From positions 1 to 7,411 of the forward strand of contig CAMOXP010000062.1 in NCBI GenBank assembly GCA_946629205.1: DNA of 7,411 nt, in the 5' to 3' direction. Shown one piece after another: positions 5,737 through 7,411 of the stretch. The stretch comes from an uncultured Bacillota bacterium (lineage in GTDB: Bacteria; Bacillota; Clostridia; Peptostreptococcales; Anaerovoracaceae). The translations under genes were made by a program, and so were the position numbers. The first letter of the stretch is position 1, and each line of letters begins with the position of its first letter. The notes under the pieces are model-generated. The model saw nothing but the letters and a program-made list of their open reading frames with translations. It was not told the origin of the DNA and made no database searches.

Positions 5737-6198
5737 ATGCTGAAGATTTTGACGAGCGAATGCCTGTACGGCGGAAGAGTGGTAAGATACGACGGCGGTG
5801 AAGTGCCGGAAACACATCCGACCTACCTCAAGTGGAAAGAAGAGGGCAGGCTCATCCCGATTTGTCCGGAAGTGTTCGGCGGGCTTCCGACCCCGCGTCC
5901 GGACTCACAGAGGCAGGGGGATAAGGTCACAGCCTGCACCGGAGTGGACGTTACAGCGGAATACACCAAAGGCGCTGTGGAAGCAGTGCGGCTGGCGAAG
6001 GAAAACGACGTGGCGTTCTGTATCATGAAACAGGACAGCCCGTCCTGCGGCAGCAAGTTTATCTACGACGGAACCTTTACGGACACCAAGGTTCCGGGCC
6101 AGGGACTGGCCGTCGAAATGCTGCGTGACGCAGGCTTTAAGGTCTTTGCAGAAGAAGATATCGAGGAAGCAGCAGCGTATTTGGAGACTTTGCTGTAA
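5737..6198 (+). CDS. DUF523 family protein, TudS (thiouracil desulfurase)-like
   Basis: The 153-residue product is a full-length DUF523 protein. The conserved blocks are present in order: SECLYGGRVVRYDGG (7-21), IPICPEVFGGLPTPRPDSQ (40-58) and MKQDSPSCGS (97-106). C9, C43 and C104 sit in these blocks and are the likely [4Fe-4S] ligands. E45 follows in the PE motif, and C67 and C95 are additional. Family members of the TudS type remove sulfur from 2-thiouracil by means of such a cluster. Whether this protein has that activity cannot be read from sequence, since most DUF523 proteins are untested. It should be soluble and cytoplasmic. AAGGAGG (5725-5731) is 5 nt before the ATG. The infC promoter begins only 7 bp after its stop codon. 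Confidence 0.88.
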   Translation: MLKILTSECLYGGRVVRYDGGEVPETHPTYLKWKEEGRLIPICPEVFGGLPTPRPDSQRQGDKVTACTGVDVTAEYTKGAVEAVRLAKENDVAFCIMKQDSPSCGSKFIYDGTFTDTKVPGQGLAVEMLRDAGFKVFAEEDIEEAAAYLETLL

Positions 6199-6205
6199 AA
6201 AGTCC

Positions 6206-6234
6206 TTGCAATGGCGCCCGCTCTATGGTAATAT
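6206..6234 (+). promoter_or_regulatory. Extended -10 promoter of the infC-rpmI-rplT operon
   Basis: -35 TTGCAA (6206-6211) and -10 TAATAT (6229-6234) are separated by 17 bp, and a TGG precedes the -10 (TG at 6226-6227, extended -10). Transcription should start near 6241 and give a leader of about 160 nt before infC. Confidence 0.7.
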
Positions 6235-6240
6235 GCTTGA

Positions 6241-6354
6241 GGCAGTAAGCAGAAGTTATCCGCTTCTCACCTTGGGGGCATGAGCGCCCGGGTTGATACG
6301 AAGATGAAGTCCTGAGACTTTTTTTGCGCGGATACTTTCTGTATCCGCGTTTTA
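6241..6354 (+). promoter_or_regulatory. L20-type attenuator leader upstream of infC-rpmI-rplT
   Basis: Its position directly upstream of infC-rpmI-rplT is where Firmicutes carry the ribosomal protein L20 leader, in which L20 binds the nascent mRNA and promotes premature termination. The visible elements are a hairpin AGAAG/CTTCT (6251-6255 with 6263-6267), then CTCACC, then a hairpin CTTGGG/CCCGGG (6271-6276 with 6287-6292), then TTGATAC and the terminator. This order resembles clostridial infC leaders as I remember them. TATCCGC (6257-6263) can pair with the terminator's 5' arm (6328-6334), which would act as an antiterminator. The assignment to the L20 leader family rests on context and remembered motifs, not on a covariance search. 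Confidence 0.65.
6327..6353 (+). terminator. Regulated intrinsic terminator inside the infC leader
   Basis: A perfect 9-bp stem (CGCGGATAC at 6327-6335 with GTATCCGCG at 6341-6349) has a 5-nt loop and is followed by TTTT (6350-6353). It lies about 46 nt before the infC start, so it must be by-passed for infC to be expressed. This fits attenuation. A weaker 5-bp hairpin, AAGTC/GACTT (6307-6320), with seven T at 6319-6325 precedes it and could be a second pause or stop site. Confidence 0.75.
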
Positions 6355-6383
6355 TAATGCCGTGTGAACACGGCTGATGTACG

Positions 6384-6390
6384 AAGGAGG
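6384..6390 (+). promoter_or_regulatory. Ribosome binding site that places the infC start at ATA 6400
   Basis: AAGGAGG is a near-perfect match to the 16S rRNA 3' end. It lies 9 nt before ATA 6400-6402, a normal distance. It also lies 20 nt downstream of the in-frame GTG at 6364, which it therefore cannot serve. Confidence 0.85.
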
Positions 6391-6399
6391 TACAGAACA

Positions 6400-6915
6400 A
6401 TAGCAAGAGAAGCTTTAATCAACGAAGAAATTCGTGCCAAAGAAATGAGAGTCATTTCTGCCGATGGAGAACAGCTTGGAATCATGTCCAGAGACGAAGC
6501 ACTCAGCCTTGCTGAGCAGAAGAACCTGGACTTGGTATGCATCGCCCCGAAGGCTGAACCGCCTGTCTGCAAGATTCTTGACTACGGCAAGTTCAAGTAC
6601 GATCAGCAGAAAAAGGAAAAAGAAGCCAAGAAAAAGCAGCATACGACACAGATCAAAGAGATCAGGCTGTCCACATTTATTGAAGAGCATGACATCATGG
6701 TCAAGGCCAAGACCGGCGCCAAGTTTCTGAAAGACGGAAACAAGCTGAAGGTCAGCCTTCGTTTCAGGGGCAGAGAACGTGACTACGTTTCCACAGGACA
6801 GGAAGTCATGGAGAAATTCGCTGAAGCCGTTTCGGATGTCGGCGTCGTCGAGAAGAAGCCGAAATTCGAAGGCAGGAGTCTCACAATGATTCTCTCGCCG
6901 AGAGGGGATAAGTAG
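6400..6915 (+). CDS. infC: Translation initiation factor IF-3, probable ATA start
   Basis: IF-3 binds the 30S subunit, keeps it free of 50S and checks the start codon and initiator tRNA. The product (171 residues from the ATA) has the N-domain, INEEIRAKEMRVI...GEQLG. This is followed by the signature PPVCKILDYGKFKYDQQKK, the Lys-rich linker helix, and a C-domain with IKEIRLS, LRFRGRE, VGVVEKKPKFEGRSL and a final ILSPRG. Full length is normal for the family. No ATG, GTG or TTG lies at a proper distance from the strong AAGGAGG; the codon at that place is ATA. An ORF-based call would take GTG 6364 (183 residues), but that places the ribosome binding site inside the gene. Non-canonical infC starts let IF-3 repress its own translation. 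rpmI and rplT follow. Confidence 0.95.
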   Translation: MAREALINEEIRAKEMRVISADGEQLGIMSRDEALSLAEQKNLDLVCIAPKAEPPVCKILDYGKFKYDQQKKEKEAKKKQHTTQIKEIRLSTFIEEHDIMVKAKTGAKFLKDGNKLKVSLRFRGRERDYVSTGQEVMEKFAEAVSDVGVVEKKPKFEGRSLTMILSPRGDK

Positions 6916-6957
6916 GACAAATAACGTCAATTAATTATGTAGCAATAGGAGGAAGAT

Positions 6958-7155
6958 ATGGCAAACAAAATGAAGTCTCACAGAGGCGCATGCAAAAGAT
7001 TCAAATTAACAGGTTCCGGAAAAGTAAAGAGAAACAAAGCATACAAGAGCCACATTCTTACTAAGAAGAGCCAGAAGAGAAAAAGAGGACTCAGACAGTC
7101 CACTACATTAACCAGTGCAGATCACGCAAGAATCAAGGAAGTTCTGAGCAAGTAA
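6958..7155 (+). CDS. rpmI: 50S ribosomal protein L35 (bL35)
   Basis: This 65-residue basic protein matches bL35 over its full length: [34 protein letters not shown], then [12 protein letters not shown] and the acidic-turn ending [11 protein letters not shown]. It is a late-assembling component of the large ribosomal subunit. AGGAGG (6947-6952) is 5 nt before the ATG. It lies 42 nt after infC with no terminator between. Its TAA overlaps the ribosome binding site of rplT, so translation of the two is probably coupled. Gene order infC-rpmI-rplT is the standard bacterial arrangement. Codon use is more AT-rich than in the accessory genes upstream, as is usual for highly expressed genes. Confidence 0.97.
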   Translation: MANKMKSHRGACKRFKLTGSGKVKRNKAYKSHILTKKSQKRKRGLRQSTTLTSADHARIKEVLSK

Positions 7156-7166
7156 GGAGGTACGAA

Positions 7167-7411
7167 ATGGCAAGAGTTAAAAAAGGTTTAAACGCACACA
7201 AGAGACATAAGAAAGTACTGAAGATGGCGAAGGGCTTCTACGGCGCTAAGCACAGTACATATAGAGCAGCTAAGCCGGCAACAATGAGAGCACTCCGCTC
7301 CGCATACGTTGGCCGCAAAAACAAGAAAAGAGATTTCAGAAAGCTCTGGATCGCCCGCATCAACGCAGCAGCCAGAATGAACGACATGAGCTACTCCAAG
7401 CTCATCGGCGG
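7167..7411 (+). CDS. rplT: 50S ribosomal protein L20 (bL20), 3' partial
   Basis: The first 81 codons are present: [19 protein letters not shown], then [36 protein letters not shown] and [14 protein letters not shown]. This is the conserved N-terminal extension and start of the globular domain of bL20, and the frame is open to the right edge. About 36-38 residues of a usual length near 118 are missing. L20 is essential for early 50S assembly by binding 23S rRNA. In Firmicutes it is also the repressor that acts on the leader upstream of infC, so its likely target is also in this window (6241-6354). AAGGAGG (7154-7160) is 6 nt before the ATG and overlaps the rpmI stop codon. Confidence 0.97.
   Translation, partial: MARVKKGLNAHKRHKKVLKMAKGFYGAKHSTYRAAKPATMRALRSAYVGRKNKKRDFRKLWIARINAAARMNDMSYSKLIG

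Noticed and set aside
6197..6323. Long-range pairing of AAAAAGTC (6197-6204) with GACTTTTT (6316-6323)
   Set aside because: The left arm overlaps the upstream stop codon and lies before the predicted transcription start (about 6241), so it would be absent from the main leader transcript.
6353..6358. Perfect TATAAT as a second infC promoter
   Set aside because: No -35-like element lies 16-18 bp upstream, where the terminator stem sits instead. It is most likely the T-rich tail of the terminator.
6364..6399. GTG at 6364 as the infC start (183 residues)
   Set aside because: The strong ribosome binding site at 6384-6390 lies downstream of it, and the extra residues (NTADVRRRYRT) are encoded by the leader and that site itself.

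Overview
The window looks like chromosomal DNA of an anaerobic, moderately GC-rich member of the Firmicutes, probably a clostridial gut or rumen lineage. The evidence is the strong AGGAGG-type ribosome binding sites, the infC-rpmI-rplT order behind a transcribed leader, a Gram-positive-style lipoprotein, a clostridial-type surface-protein tail, and an AmmeMemoRadiSam locus of the fused Firmicutes form. No genus is claimed.

Layout from left to right. (1) Positions 2-385 hold the C-terminal tail of a lysine-rich, Ig-like (Big-type) surface protein, cut by the window edge. (2) Positions 471-1121 encode a small lipoprotein of unknown function with its own promoter and an (Ala-Thr-Glu)6 spacer after the lipobox. 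It ends at a symmetrical terminator (1175-1207), which also serves the convergent small acidic helical protein at 1264-1494 on the minus strand. (3) Two back-to-back promoters and a 15-bp palindrome lie in 1495-1650. Rightwards there follows a same-strand series: a GNAT acetyltransferase, a LigB-like/AMMECR1 fusion, the AmmeMemoRadiSam radical SAM enzyme and a GT1 (MGT/YjiC-like) glycosyltransferase. The last three are tightly packed (8-nt overlap and 15-nt gap), so they are probably one transcript. (4) A DUF523/TudS-like [4Fe-4S] protein has its own candidate promoter. (5) The translation operon infC-rpmI-rplT closes the window. It has an extended -10 promoter, an L20-type attenuator leader and an intrinsic terminator, and infC appears to start at a rare ATA codon. 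rplT is cut by the right edge.

The most intriguing accessory content is the GNAT / dioxygenase-like-AMMECR1 / radical SAM / glycosyltransferase run. The AmmeMemoRadiSam trio is widespread, but as far as I know its reaction is unsettled, and the attached sugar-transferase gene is a clue to a small-molecule or modified-product pathway. The most solid mechanistic observations are in the infC leader. A 7-nt segment in an upstream hairpin copies the terminator's 3' arm and can pair with its 5' arm, as expected of an antiterminator, and the ATA start matches the known autoregulation of IF3 through non-canonical start codons.
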